From NCBI GenBank assembly GCA_944989445.1, contig CALYLW010000060.1:438459-502458 (forward strand): a stretch of DNA of 64,000 bases, read 5' to 3'. The notes below the pieces were generated by a model. That model saw only the letters and a list, made by a program, of their open reading frames with translations. It searched no databases and had not been told where the DNA came from. The position numbers and the translations under genes were made by a program. Below, in pieces: positions 1 through 12,402 of the stretch. This stretch comes from Ampullaceana balthica. Taxonomy: Eukaryota > Mollusca > Gastropoda > Lymnaeidae. Each line of letters starts with the position of its first letter. Within the stretch, counting starts at the first letter, position 1.

Positions 1-243
1 ATGAACAATTAGCCACATCAAGAAAGCCCTATATCTGTCTCTTCTATACCTTCAAAGTTACATGCATTATTTCATCTTCACTTTACTGTCTCTCATGGTA
101 TATAACTTTGTTTTTTAATTTGAAATACATTTTTGCTGTTTTTATCATAACACTTTCTTCGATAGAATTACCATTTATTTTTCTTTTGCTTTTTAAATAT
201 GTATTTATATTTACATAGTAAAAAGTCTTTGATGAACATATTT

Positions 244-480
244 TTAAATCCCTTATAATAACTTCACCGTCTTGTCTCTCTGTCGTGTTTGATCCCAAAC
301 GTGCGCGGAAAATAAAATTTAAAAAATGTCCCACTTCCCATGTTGCTATCGAGCTGAAATTATGCACATAGACTTTTGTCACCTACCAATACATTGTATC
401 AAAATTTCAGATCGATCGAATGTGCCGTATTTAAATTAATGACTGTTTATAGTTTATATCTATGTATCTCTATGTAACAT
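244..480 (+). mobile_element. HINE-like family A, copy 1, 5' part
   Basis: This is the left part of a dispersed element that recurs at least ten times in the window. It opens with AAATCCCTTATAATAAC, then a CCGTCTTGTCTCTCTGTCGTG stretch, then the family core (GAGCTGAAATT, ATCAAAATTTCAGATCGATCG, CTCTATGTAACAT). The right part lies at 3677-3890, and a LINE sits between them. Intact copies carry the inverted motifs AAATCCYTTATAT near the left end and ATATAAGGGATTT near the right end. A short AAAAC/GTTTT hairpin follows the right motif. This layout matches non-autonomous Helentrons (HINE/DINE-1 type); the assignment is inference. An open frame on the minus strand here (83-382) is not a gene. Confidence 0.6.
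466..480. repeat. 15-bp target-site duplication, left copy
   Basis: The sequence atctctatgtaacat occurs here and again at 3677-3691, exactly flanking the LINE. Other family A copies have only one corresponding segment, so the second copy is best explained as a target-site duplication made by target-primed reverse transcription. Confidence 0.75.
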
Positions 481-1530
481 AAATAACAGCGTACACGATC
501 GCAGAAAAACAAGTCACAGAAAGAGTATGCAGATGCAAATAAGGAAGTTAAGAAAAGCATCAAGAGGGACAAGAAAGAATTCATGATAAACTTGCTAAAG
601 AAGCAGAAGATGCAGCTTACCAGGGGAACATGAGGGAACTATTTGTTACTATTAACACGCTGCCTGGGAAATTTAGCAATGTAGAGAGACCAGTGAAGGA
701 TAAAATGTGAAACACCATACCAAGTGAAGAGCAACAGAGAGGGAGATGGAAGGAGCACTTTAAAGAGATCTTAAACAGGCCAGAACCAAGGAATCCACCA
801 GATATCCAACCAGCCGACAATGACTTGCTAATTGACTGCACTATTTCCACCAAAGAAGAGATTAGCAGGGCCATTAAACAACTCAGAAATGGAAAGGCTC
901 CAGGACCCGATGGCATCCCAGCAGAGGCACTGAAGGCGGACTTGGAAACCACTGTGGAAATGCTACACCCTCTGTTTATGAAGATATGGGAAGAATAGCA
1001 AGTTCCTTCCGATTGGAAAGAGGAATACCTTATCAAGATCCCAAAGAATAGGGATTTAAGCTCCTGCTCGAACTACAGAGGATTCACCCTGCTGTCCAGC
1101 CCAGGCAAGGTTTTCAACCGTGTACTACTTAACAGGATGAAAACCGCTGTAGACACTCTGTTGCGTGACGAACAAGTTGGCTTTTGCACCAACAGATCCT
1201 GCACTGACCAGATAGCGACACTGCGCATCATTCTAGAGCAGCCACTAGAGTGGAACTCGCCGCTCTATGTCAACTCTGTTGACTATGAAAAAGCATTCGA
1301 CAGTGTTGACAGGCAAACCCTGTGGAGATTGCTAAGGCATTATGGGGTGCCACAGAAGATTACGGAAATAATCAGAAACATGTACAAAGGGAAAAACTGC
1401 CGAGTTGTCCATGGTCAGCAGGTGACAGATGCTTTCCAGGTGAAGACTAGTGTGAGACCAGGTTGCTTGCTGTCACCATTCCTGTTCCTGTTAGCCATTG
1501 ACTGGGTGATGAAAACATCTACACAGCAGA
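481..1530 (+). pseudogene. LINE reverse transcriptase, first half (broken)
   Basis: This is the non-LTR retrotransposon reverse transcriptase, N-terminal part of the RT domain through motif B. Recognisable blocks in order are NGKAPGPDGIPAEALK (near 890-945), NYRGFTLLSSPGKVF (near 1072-1116), the QVGFCTNRSCTDQI block, motif A VDYEKAFDSVDR (near 1278-1313) and motif B PGCLLSPFLF (near 1458-1487, with P where Q is usual). Two in-frame stops kill it: TGA at 708-710 and TAG at 996-998. No endonuclease domain or 5' UTR is present, so the copy is 5'-truncated. It breaks off just after MKTSTQQK and resumes at 2820. The open frame at 1137-1541 is the longest surviving piece. I could not assign the clade; RTE- or jockey-like families are candidates. 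Confidence 0.85.
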
Positions 1531-1885
1531 AAAATAAATAGAAGTAAAAAAAAGATTGTTAAAAACCACGTTTTTATAAGCGGACTAAAAAGAAGAAAAT
1601 AAGTTAAAACTTATTAGTGCAAGTACTTCGATTTAATATGACTAAAAACGTGGGGCGGGCGCTTATGAGGTTTAACATATGGGTTCACTCATTCTCTCAC
1701 TTAAAGATCTCTCTTTTGCCTTCTAAATTAGAAATCTTTAATTTTTATACCAAACACACGCCCCACGTTTTTAGTCATATTACATCGAAGTACTTGAACG
1801 AATAAGTTTTAACTTATTTTCTTCTTTTAAAAACTTATAAAAACGTGGTTTTTAAAAATCTTTTTTTACTTCTATTTATTTTATT
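1531..1885. mobile_element. Foldback MITE, family C, copy 1
   Basis: This is a long imperfect inverted repeat. The arm at about 1532-1660 is mirrored at about 1755-1882. Shared arm landmarks are AAATAGAAGTAAAAAAA, AAAACCACGTTTTTATAA, AAGAAGAAAATAAGTT, AAGTACTTCGAT and ACTAAAAACGTGGGGCG. There is a short unpaired centre and no coding. It lies inside the LINE, so it is younger than the LINE insertion. Related copies are at 33150-33585 and 34069-34437, with a fragment at 42655-42750. The superfamily is not determined. Confidence 0.65.
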
Positions 1886-2284
1886 CTTTTTAGTCAACTT
1901 ATAACAACCTGGTTTTTAAAAATATTTTTTTTACCTCTATTTTATTTACCAAACACCTCACAAGCGCCTGCGCAACGTTTTAAAAACATTGTGATGTGGT
2001 CACGGGGTGAACTCACGGATGTCAACAAAAGCAGACGGTACAGATGCTTATATATAGACTTTAGATAAACTAAAGAGTTCAATAATTTAATAAAGGTACA
2101 TTCGATCGATCTGAAATTTTAATACAATGCATTGTCATCCAAGATCTATCTGTCATAAAATTTTCAGATCTCTAGGACCATCAAAAGTGGTTCACTTTTA
2201 CGTTGGCAGATTTGAAAAAATCTTGGACAATCCAACAAACCAACAAACAGGAACGAAAGCGAGTTAATAAAAACGTGGTAATAA
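1886..2284. repeat. Remnants of families C and A
   Basis: The segment 1886-1960 repeats a family C arm end (TTTTTAGTCAACTTATAACAA, then a long T-rich run and ACCTCTATTTTATTTA). The segment 2085-2225 is a minus-strand fragment of the family A core, and its reverse complement matches 32625-32765 closely (GATGGTCCTAGAGATCT, GACAGATAGATCTTGGATGA). I see no coding. Confidence 0.5.
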
Positions 2285-2819
2285 AACAACCCCGTGAAAA
2301 AAAAAGTTTTTGACTATAAATCCCTTATATATGAGACATAACTAAAAGTATTGATTATGTTCAAAAGCGACAAATATTTACAGACTGAATCAGTCTTAAC
2401 TCCCGTTTGCTTTTAACGCGGGGAGGGGGTGGGAGAGGGGGACGGTCTTGTCACCGATCACTGGACCGAGCTCAGCGTGACACGCAAAATGTAAACAAAA
2501 GCACGCCGGTACACCTGGTTAAAACACGAGATGTGTTCACCTCTGGCTGGCGTGAAGTCAATTGACCCGTAAAATGTAAACGATAGCGACCGCTACATAT
2601 AGTTTATATAGATAAACTAAAAATGCATTTATGTAATTAAGGTTCGTTCGATCGGTCTGAATTGTTGATACGATGCATTGTTAGGTGAGTCGAGTATATG
2701 TGCCAAATTTCAGCTCGATGGCAAGACGGGAAGTGGGTCATTTTTTACTTTTGTTTTTCCGCCTGACCGACGTACGAAGAGAAGACGACAAGATTTTGAA
2801 GTTAATATAAGGGATTTCA
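2285..2819 (-). mobile_element. HINE-like family A, copy 2 (G-rich subtype)
   Basis: A reverse-orientation copy. It starts with the hairpin and right-end motif (GTTTTTGACTATAAATCCC) and ends with GTTAATATAAGGGATTT. It shares an unusual internal block with the copy at 49335-49895: TTACAGACTGAATC, a G-rich run, then CCGAGCTCAGCGTGACACG and AAATGTAAACAAAAGC. Together with the foldback MITE it forms the insertion that splits the LINE between RT motifs B and C. Confidence 0.6.
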
Positions 2820-3676
2820 AAAGGAATGGCATCCAATGTACCGTTGTGGGATCAACTTGATGATCTTGACTTTGCTGATGATCTTGCCCTTCTTGCACAT
2901 ACCCAACAACAGATGCAGGAGAAAACAAACATTGTCGCAACCACTTCTGCTAGCATGGGTCTCAACATACACAAAGGGAAGAGTAAAATCCTCAAGGTTA
3001 TGCCACCAGTACATAACCCATCATGCTTGAAGGAGAAGCCCTTGAGGAGGTGGACAGTTTTGTTTACCTTGGCAGCATTGTAGATAAACAAGTGGTACAG
3101 ATGCTGACGTCAAAATAAGGATTGGAAAAGCAAGAGCAGCCTTACAGCAACTCAAAAATGTTTGGGTCTCCAACAACTTAGGCAGCAAGTTAAAAGTAAG
3201 GATTTTTAACGCTATGTGAAACCTGTGCTGCTATATGGAGCCGAGACATGGAGAACAACGGCCGTAAACCTGACCAGAATCCAGTCCTTTATCAATAATA
3301 GTCTAAGAAGGATTCTCAGAATTCACTAGCCGGACAAAATCAGCAACCGGGAACTGTTGCAGCGGACAAAACAGAACTCCATAAAGGAAGAGATTCTTCA
3401 GAAGCGGTGGAGGTGGATTGGTCATACACTAAGAAAACCTGCTTCTAATACAACAAGGCAAGGCCTGAAATGGAACCCACTGGGTAAGCGGAAAAGAGGC
3501 CGTCCAAGAAACACGTGGCGCCGATAATTGGAGGTGACATCAGGAGAATTGGCCATGAATGGAAGATCCTGGAGAAGCTGGCCCAGGATAGAGTTGCCTG
3601 GAGTTCTCTCGTAGGTGGCCTATACCCTTGGAGGGATCGCAGACGCCGATGATGATCGAGGACGAGAAGGCTCAAC
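2820..3676 (+). pseudogene. LINE reverse transcriptase, second half (broken)
   Basis: This continues the LINE open frame after the internal insertion. It opens with the catalytic motif C, LDFADDLALL (near 2857-2892), so the two metal-binding Asp residues are kept. Then come QQQMQEKTN, a VYLGSIV block in another frame (near 3060) and the post-RT block with [18 protein letters not shown] and [14 protein letters not shown]. Frameshifts near 3025 and 3215 and a stop near 3525 break it. The tail near 3640-3676 is GATGATCGAGGACGAGAAGG followed by CTCAAC. The C-terminal block is typical of LINE lineages common in marine and freshwater invertebrates. Confidence 0.8.
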
Positions 3677-3890
3677 ATCTCTATGTAACATGTACGTTTT
3701 TGTGCTAGTCTGTTGCACTGTGCGTATTATATATTGAACATCCTTTTAAATATTTTCCTGATCTGTAATTTTTTATTTTTTATGTCGCGCGGTACGTATT
3801 ATATTGAGCATAATCAATACTTTTAGTTACGTCTCATGTATAAGGGATTTATAGTAAAAAAACGTTGTTTTTTTCGGGTTGTTTAATTGA
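3677..3890 (+). mobile_element. HINE-like family A, copy 1, 3' part
   Basis: This is the right part of the element split by the LINE. It starts with the second copy of the target duplication and continues with the family motifs GTGCGTATTATA-TTGAACA, GGTACGTATTATATTGAG and AGTTACGTCTCATGTATAAG, then GGATTTATAGT and the AAAAAACGTTGTTTTT hairpin. The join with 244-480 reconstructs the order seen in the intact copy at 34438-34950. Confidence 0.6.
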
Positions 3891-6690
3891 TTAACTTTTT
3901 TGGTTTAATATTTGATCTCTATCTGGCAAAATAAGCTTGTAAACGGGAACACTAATATCCGATGTTCACGTAACAACCCACCACTAACAACAACACGAAC
4001 TATGGGATAGGGTCAAAACGTGCTATTTGTATCTGGCCTGACGGCGCCGGGGGAAGCCGGAAGTTGTGAAGTGGAGGGACGACTTGTTGACACACCAGTG
4101 GTCACTTTGTCACGTGACTGTCTACGGGCTGGGCGAAGGTTCTATTTTTGATGTCGGTAAACTAGTTTCCCGACCAGCAACAGCCTGGAGTGTCAGTGAA
4201 TCACCTGCATGCGGAGGTCACGGCGTGTGTATCACTTTGTGAGTCACTACCACATTTAATCGAGCTACATGTAGGTCCATAAAAGTTGGGAGTGACGGAC
4301 TGATCTACACTATTGGATGTTACATATTGGGACTTAATCTATATCATATGCAATTGAAAGGTACACTTTGGTCAATTTGCTTTACAAATGGAAGTAAACT
4401 ATTGGTCTATTTATGCTCGAGCTGCATATTAATCTATATGTGTTTATTATTACCCATTGGTCTATAATTGTTTATGTTACACATACATCTATAGGTGTAT
4501 GTAACTTCTTAAAGAGTTTATCCCGGACGTACTTATGTCCAAAGATTCACAACCCAACATTAAGGTAAAAGGCAATGGAATCGGTTCGCTATTCAAGCTG
4601 TCATTTCCTGATATAAAGATGGACACAAGTCCATCGTCAACAATCTTCCAGCGCATCCTGTGCGTCACAGCTTGACGTCATATTGTTTGGAACAGAGACA
4701 AGTTAAAAGACCACCTAAATCAATGAATGACGTCATTATCTAACATTTCCAGTTTGTGGCCAGTAACATTAATCTCGTCCCAACTAGGGAGCCACTGACT
4801 GAATGTGATGTAAACATTGCTACTACACATGACATCACACACTCCCATCATTGGTGGGGGGTGGGGGGTCAGGGGAGGGCATCTAAAACATTGCTACGAC
4901 AAATACAACTGGGTTGACCTCTTTTTCAACAACCGGTCATCATGACGTCACACGGACCCCCACACCAGCGACGGTGCTAAGACATTGAGTCATAGAGCAT
5001 CGGTTGTAATCAATCGATCCAATCATGATGGCTTTCCTTCTCCCAAGATCGTGAGCGCATACTGCGTAGTACAGGTTATATTTGGGTATCGATTTGGTGG
5101 AAGTGGGGTGGGGGTGGGGGGCTGAGCTGTTTCCTCCAGGGGTTGGGGGAACTGGTGTCTGGTTCCAGACTAACGATAGAGTACACGCTTTCTAGGTCAG
5201 TGGTTCTTACGTTGGCATCTCGTGAATTATATTTTTTTCTTAATTTCTGTAATGACCCGCGGTTTTAAGTAATTGTTTTCCAGGGTGTAGTGTGTGTTTT
5301 GAAGATTGTACTTGAAGAGTTTGAAGACTTGAATGATTGCAGGGGTAGACAAAGTTTTGGTGGAGCTTAAATAGACATTTAACATTAAGACATAGCTCAC
5401 GTCAATCAAATAGCTAATCCAGTTAATCCCGTTAAACTGATTTGAAATCTGGCGTAGTCAGAGTCGTTAGTGTTACGAGGCCACGTGACTGGGTAAAATA
5501 ACATGAGGGAAAAAAACAAACAACTTTAATGCTTTATTAATGGATAGTTTCAGAAGTAGACTTTGAGGCAAATGCCTTCATTGGCTTTAAAAAAGTGATT
5601 AAATAACAGTTACAATATTAATTACCTCTTTGACTAACTAAATAAGTAGAGAAAAGAAAAAAAAAGAGTGGGAGCAGGCCCCTTAAAAACCCCACACAGA
5701 ATAGGAGAATAGGAAGCAAGTGTTAGTTACTGATTCACTCAAGTCATTAGGGTATCTTGAATTTTATTGAAAAGCTTTAGTACCGTACAATTCTGTATAT
5801 TAGTATTTGGGAAAAAACCATATTGTACTTTCTGTATTTCTTTCATCTTTTGATGGTGTGAAAAAATGATCCCATAGCAACGAGAACATGAATATCCTCA
5901 TGGTTAAAACATTTGATTGCCGCGTGTCACATGTGGGTGCTGAATATCACAATACTAAAAGTTTACCAGAGGAAAAATAATCCCTGTGTTACCATGTGTA
6001 GAGTACGCTGTGACTTGTCTCTTGTCTCTTGCTGTCACGGACAGTAAGTGATAAACGTTGTTATGGTAAGGAGTTTCTGAGCTCGGATCTTGATGGTCTG
6101 CTTCTTAAGATTGGACCCATTGAAATGTTGAGATTTCCCGGGCGACTGTTGGTATTGTGGCTGGCGTGGGGTCCAGGGGTCGCCGTAGGGGTCGACCATG
6201 AGTCTGGAGACTTTATTTGTTAAGAGACTATCGATCTGAGGGGTCGGCGACCTGTTGAAATATGAGCACAAACCAGGTTTGTTTACTGTGACGTTACCAC
6301 GTACCCAACCCGCCATGTTTGTTTTTCTGCCCCTATTCCAATGGGAAGGAACAAAGACGTAGATGTGCTTGTGTCTAGAAGTGCTTCATTTATACTTTTT
6401 ATACAGACATTAACAGTATAATAATAAGGTAGACAAGATAACTTCCAAAATAATAATATAAAAATTCCTAATTATGAAACAAAACGATATTTTCAAAATG
6501 TTTGGAACATTCTCACAAATGCGCACAGAATAACGTAATATTCAAATAATTTTAATGAAAGAAATTGATTTTCCCTTTGGTATCTACTCTATCCTGGTGC
6601 ATGATTGAGAACAGGGTTACTGATTAAATAATAAAAGGGTAAGAAAGCTCTCAAATATAATGTGTATTTCGATGGCGAGTTTAGCATGTG
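3891..6690. other. No recognisable feature
   Basis: About 2.8 kb with only short, chance open frames. There are two G-rich runs (4855-4879 and 5104-5121). I see no transposon termini, tandem array or conserved protein segment. The composition is unremarkable compared with the rest of the window. Confidence 0.5.
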
Positions 6691-9425
6691 TAGAATAGTT
6701 CATGTAAGTAAGTCTAGAATAGTTCATGTAAGTAAGTCTAGAATAGTTCATGTAAGTAAGTCTAGAATAGTTCGTGTAAGTAAGTCTAGAATAGTTCATG
6801 TAAGTAAGTCTAGAATAGTTCATGTAAGTAAGTCTAGAATAGTTCATGTAAGTAAATCTAGAATAGTTCATGTAAGTAAGTCTAGAATAGTTCATGTAAG
6901 TAAGTCTAGAATAGTTCATGTAAGTAAGTCTAGAATAGTTCGTGTAAGTAAGTCTAGAATAGTTCGTGTAAGTAAGTCTAGAATAGTTCATGTAAGTAAG
7001 TCTAGAATAGTTCATGTAAGTAAGTCTAGAATAGTTCATGTAAGTAAGTCTAGAATAGTTCATGTAAGTAAGTCTAGAATAGTTCATGTAAGTAAGTCTA
7101 GAATAGTTCATGTAAGTAAGTCTAGAATAGTTCATGTAAGTAAGTCTAGAATAGTTCATGTAAGTAAGTCTAGAATAGTTCATGTAAGTAAGTCTAGAAT
7201 AGTTCATGTAAGTAAGTCTAGAATAGTTCATGTAAGTAAGTCTAGAATAGTTCATGTAAGTAAGTCTAGAATAGTTCATGTAAGTAAGTCTAGAATAGTT
7301 CATGTAAGTAAGTCTAGAATAGTTCATGTAAGTAAGTCTAGAATAGTTCATGTAAGTAAGTCTAGAATAGTTCATGTAAGTAAGTCTAGAATAGTTCATG
7401 TAAGTAAGTCTAGAATAGTTCATGTAAGTAAGTCTAGAATAGTTCATGTAAGTAAGTCTAGAATAGTTCATGTAAGTAAGTCTAGAATAGTTCATGTAAG
7501 TAAGTCTAGAATAGTTCATGTAAGTAAGTCTAGAATAGTTCATGTAAGTAAGTCTAGAATAGTTCATGTAAGTAAGTCTAGAATAGTTCATGTAAGTAAG
7601 TCTAGAATAGTTCATGTAAGTAAGTCTAGAATAGTTCATGTAAGTAAGTCTAGAATAGTTCATGTAAGTAAGTCTAGAATAGTTCATGTAAGTAAGTCTA
7701 GAATAGTTCATGTAAGTAAGTCTAGAATAGTTCATGTAAGTAAGTCTAGAATAGTTCATGTAAGTAAGTCTAGAATAGTTCATGTAAGTAAGTCTAGAAT
7801 AGTTCATGTAAGTAAGTCTAGAATAGTTCATGTAAGTAAGTCTAGAATAGTTCATGTAAGTAAGTCTAGAATAGTTCATGTAAGTAAGTCTAGAATAGTT
7901 CATGTAAGTAAGTCTAGAATAGTTCATGTAAGTAAGTCTAGAATAGTTCATGTAAGTAAGTCTAGAATAGTTCATGTAAGTAAGTCTAGAATAGTTCATG
8001 TAAGTAAGTCTAGAATAGTTCATGTAAGTAAGTCTAGAATAGTTCATGTAAGTAAGTCTAGAATAGTTCATGTAAGTAAGTCTAGAATAGTTCATGTAAG
8101 TAAGTCTAGAATAGTTCATGTAAGTAAGTCTAGAATAGTTCATGTAAGTAAGTCTAGAATAGTTCATGTAAGTAAGTCTAGAATAGTTCATGTAAGTAAG
8201 TCTAGAATAGTTCATGTAAGTAAGTCTAGAATAGTTCATGTAAGTAAGTCTAGAATAGTTCATGTAAGTAAGTCTAGAATAGTTCATGTAAGTAAGTCTA
8301 GAATAGTTCATGTAAGTAAGTCTAGAATAGTTCATGTAAGTAAGTCTAGAATAGTTCATGTAAGTAAGTCTAGAATAGTTCATGTAAGTAAGTCTAGAAT
8401 AGTTCATGTAAGTAAGTCTAGAATAGTTCATGTAAGTAAGTCTAGAATAGTTCATGTAAGTAAGTCTAGAATAGTTCATGTAAGTAAGTCTAGAATAGTT
8501 CATGTAAGTAAGTCTAGAATAGTTCATGTAAGTAAGTCTAGAATAGTTCAGTAAGTCTAGATAGTAAGTAAGTCTAGAATAGTTCATGTAAGTAAGTCTA
8601 GAATAGTTCATGTAAGTAAGTCTAGAATAGTTCATGTAAGTAAGTCTAGAATAGTTCATGTAAGTAAGTCTAGAATAGTTCATGTAAGTAAGTCTAGAAT
8701 AGTTCATGTAAGTAAGTCTAGAATAGTTCATGTAAGTAAGTCTAGAATAGTTCATGTAAGTAAGTCTAGAATAGTTCATGTAAGTAAGTCTAGAATAGTT
8801 CATGTAAGTAAGTCTAGAATAGTTCATGTAAGTAAGTCTAGAATAGTTCATGTAAGTAAGTCTAGAATAGTTCATGTAAGTAAGTCTAGAATAGTTCATG
8901 TAAGTAAGTCTAGAATAGTTCATGTAAGTAAGTCTAGAATAGTTCATGTAAGTAAGTCTAGAATAGTTCATGTAAGTAAGTCTAGAATAGTTCATGTAAG
9001 TAAGTCTAGAATAGTTCATGTAAGTAAGTCTAGAATAGTTCATGTAAGTAAGTCTAGAATAGTTCATGTAAGTAAGTCTAGAATAGTTCATGTAAGTAAG
9101 TCTAGAATAGTTCGTTTAAGTAAGTCTAGAATAGTTCATGTAAGTAAGTCTAGAATAGTTCGTGTAAGTAAGTCTAGAATAGTTCATGTAAGTAAGTCTA
9201 GAATAGTTCATGTAAGTAAGTCTAGAATAGTTCGTGTAAGTAAGTCTAGAATAGTTCATGTAAGTAAGTCTAGAATAGTTCATGTAAGTAAGTCTAGAAT
9301 AGTTCATGTAAGTAAGTCTAGAATAGTTCATGTAAGTAAGTCTAGAATAGTTCATGTAAGTAAGTCTAGAATAGTTCGTGTAAGTAAGTCTAGAATAGTT
9401 CATGTAAGTAAGTCTAGAATAGTTC
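6691..9425. repeat. 24-bp satellite, about 114 units
   Basis: A head-to-tail array with the unit core GTAAGTAAGTCTAGAATAG plus TTCAT; each unit contains one TCTAGA. Phase holds across the whole block except for one net 12-bp loss at about 8550-8566. Single-base variants (mainly tCGTg for tCATg, plus aaatc near 6855 and cgttt near 9113) lie only in the outer few hundred bases on either side. The inside is identical from unit to unit. The period is a multiple of three and contains no stop in several frames. This creates long frames reading NYSRLTYM on the minus strand and SRIVHVSK on the plus strand; neither shows evidence of coding. Confidence 0.97.
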
Positions 9426-12402
9426 AATTGGCGGATTTCTTGACACTTGAATTGACGTGACGGATTTCATTGCCTGATAGATTGTTGAATAGTCTGTTGG
9501 ATTGTTTGAAAGATTATTGACCAATGTGGGAAGTTGTCTTGATAGAGGCTAGTCTGTTACCACACGCCTGGCACTGTCATGGTTTATCAGCGTGTGTGTA
9601 GTAAAGATGGTCCAACAAGCAGTGGGCATGACTGTACAAGAGGATTCACATTAAGTATTTTTTAATATATTTGGTTTGTACTACAACACAGTCGGTCAAG
9701 ATATGGTAAAATGAAATTCATAACATACGTTACTATTTCTGGCTTTAATTATTCAGTCCATCAATTATATAATTTTAGTTGTATCATAGTTAAAACACAA
9801 GAGCGTGGAATTATCGAACGCGCAAGCTGTGACCCCAAGCTGTGATTTTATTGGCTTGAATGGTTTTGTGGGTGGGGTCATAAAGAAATAGATTGTCGAT
9901 TAAATGCATTTCACTTTCAAGGTCACTGATTTAAATCCTGGATATTTCGGCGCAGTTTTTACCTGCCAGGTACACAACAATCGGAAATCTCTCAGCTCCC
10001 ATCTAGGACAAGGGCTTTGAAACTCGGTTGGCACTTTAAAAAAAACACGCTTGTTGCCGCCGCATGTGGATATTCCCCATTGGAGACTATAATGAACGGA
10101 TTGCTCTGTCTTTGTTTTGATTTATTGCAGCAATCTATAAAATTACTTAATATCACGAATCGTTGTGAATGACAAAAGTCTTCTTTCTAATTTGTTATTT
10201 AAAAAAAATACTTCTGTCCACTCACAGGATAAGTAACAAATAAAATTAAAATTAATGACTTTTTAAAAGTACTTTGATTTTTAAAAAAAATGTTTTAACT
10301 CGTTTATCTAGTTTAACGAATTGTTAAATCTGTTAGTTCTCTGTTTTAACTACACGAATTTATCAATCCATTATTTTGTTTATTCCGTAATGAAATTCTA
10401 GTGATTGAGGCCACTGCCTCGTGTATGGAATGTCAGAACCACGAACAATAACCACGTGCAGTGTTGACGAAACGAGATCAGGAGTTGTCATTTACAATAA
10501 TAACAAACCACGGATTAACTTTGGCAACGTTTGAAATTAATCCGCAACTTGCAACAACAAGCAGCATATGGTGTCATGAATTAAGCGATGTTGTTTAATT
10601 AGCCACGGTCCCGCGGGAACATAAAGTTGTTGTGCTTGATTAATTAAGTCAATAGGATCACGTGGTCGACGTGGAACAGTTAAAGTGTTGTGTGAAATAA
10701 GTGATTTATGGGAGGGGCTGCAGCAGAGGCGAATGAGCGGAGACCGAGGGTTCTCGTGGTAAAATAAAGTGCACTGTGGGGAATTCATTTAGTAGCTTTG
10801 TTAATGAGAAAAACGTGTTATGAGTGCGAGCCCTTAAATTTATTTTTTTACATACCTTAATAATAATAATAATATTATTAATAATAATAATAATAACAAT
10901 GGTAATTTCCTTTGCGTGAGAATCCATTCATAATAAATGCTCATAGAACACAACCATAGAAAGAGAAAGACTTTAGACGTTAGAGTGATAAGTGAAAGCC
11001 AGTTGCACGATATTCAATGTTGAACTGCATTCACCAAATCGAGTTGTTCTTATTAAACTAGGAGCAACAAATGATACTCAGTCGTTATTAGTATTGTAAA
11101 GCCCCCTTGAAATGTATTGTATGTTTGTTTTATAACGCTTGATTGCTATGACAGGGTAAAGATACGAATCGCCCAGTTTTGTTTTTTTTTGCAGTGTTCT
11201 CTGAGATGTTTTTTGTACACTTTTACTTGCAATAAGCGTTGACACCATTAATCCTGTTATTCAACTCAAGGTTGCTTGCTACAGCTTTTAAAAGTCGGCC
11301 ACGAAGTCATTAAAATTAATTCTATAAAACAATTATGAGGAAATTGCTTTTATAAATACATCTGTGACGTTTAATCTGTGTTGACAAGATTATCAGGATT
11401 ACAACTGGATGATTAGCATTGGAGGTTACTGGTTATGGGTCAAAAGCACTTTTGGTCTTTGGATTACTGCCTCAAGTGTTCTAAAATTTAAAGAAAAAAT
11501 TAATAATTTGGAATATAAAATTATGAAACTTGCAAATAAATAATATATGGTATAATCACAACTGATATGATAAATAATGTTTAGGGTGATTAAAATTGAA
11601 TAGTTGCACATCATTACGTAATATTTTTAAGAAAACTATTTCTAAGGCGTAACAGACGGTTCTTCTGGAAAAAAGCGCTGACAGGGCCTCTACAGACTAA
11701 TGAGAACCGCCAGTGTCTGGAAAACAAATTGCAATAGTTGTGTAGTATAGAATTTAGCCTGTATTGTTCCATGACCTTTGGCTGTTAGGTGAAAGTTGCC
11801 TATTGAGTTCTCGTCAAATGTACACATTTTAAGTGAGTCTAATGGTCACAGCTGACCACATGATAAGAACACATATAAAATATTTTAAAAGGTTGAAGAT
11901 ATGAATTATTATTTCCTCAATAGTCTGTAAAATCGAAAAATTCTCACATATCTAGAGGGATTTGTGATCTTATCTATTAGAATATACGCAGTATGAAATG
12001 ATGTATACATCAAAGGGGACGCTAAACTCTGTAAATATAGCAAAAAATGTTGAGCTTCAATGTTGAAGGACTGAAAGGTGTAACAGTTTCGACAGATCAA
12101 GTTAACAGTACAAATATTTGTTTTAAAAACAACATATTTTTAATGAAAATTACATAATGTGTTGTCTTGCCCTACAATTTCAAACTAATAAAGTAGATAA
12201 AGGAAAAAGAATTGGCACAAGACGGTAAAAAAAAAGAAAAGAAAAATTGAAATAAAGAGTAAGAAGTTACAATTTACAAATGAACAATGGAAAAGGACAA
12301 CTGCTCTATTTCACATTTTCCATTCCATTTATACCATATGTATCAATGTAACACCTTAAATAATTTATTATACAAATTTCTATATTGATTCTATATGTGA
12401 TT
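9426..12402. other. No gene seen; one AAT microsatellite
   Basis: About 3 kb of AT-rich sequence with only short chance frames. The one structured item is an (AAT)n/(ATT)n microsatellite at 10858-10896. I recognise no transposon ends or protein domains. Confidence 0.5.
10858..10896. repeat. AAT microsatellite
   Basis: A run of taa/aat trinucleotides with a short inversion in the middle (aatattattaat). Confidence 0.9.

Larger units (their letters stand above)
481..3676 (+). mobile_element. 5'-truncated LINE inserted in a family A element
   Basis: These are the overall limits of the LINE insertion. It is bounded by the 15-bp duplication (466-480 and 3677-3691). The LINE's own sequence is 481-1530 plus about 2820-3676. 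The 1.29 kb between them is a later insertion made of a foldback MITE and family A sequence. The 3' end reads GAGAAGGCTCAAC. A second 3' copy at about 50338-50600 shares this end and there carries extra CAA units, so the family seems to end in a CAA-type tail. The element is dead, with stops, frameshifts and the large insertion. Confidence 0.8.

Noticed and set aside
617..1036. 139-codon frame on the minus strand
   Set aside because: Shadow of the LINE reverse transcriptase on the plus strand, which has recognisable RT motifs.
6691..9425. CRISPR array
   Set aside because: The repeats are directly adjacent with no spacers, and the DNA is from an animal.
6617..9427. 824-, 630- and 103-codon frames of NYSRLTYM or SRIVHVSK units
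   Set aside because: By-products of the 24-bp satellite. Both strands are open, and flanking sequence adds no recognisable domain.
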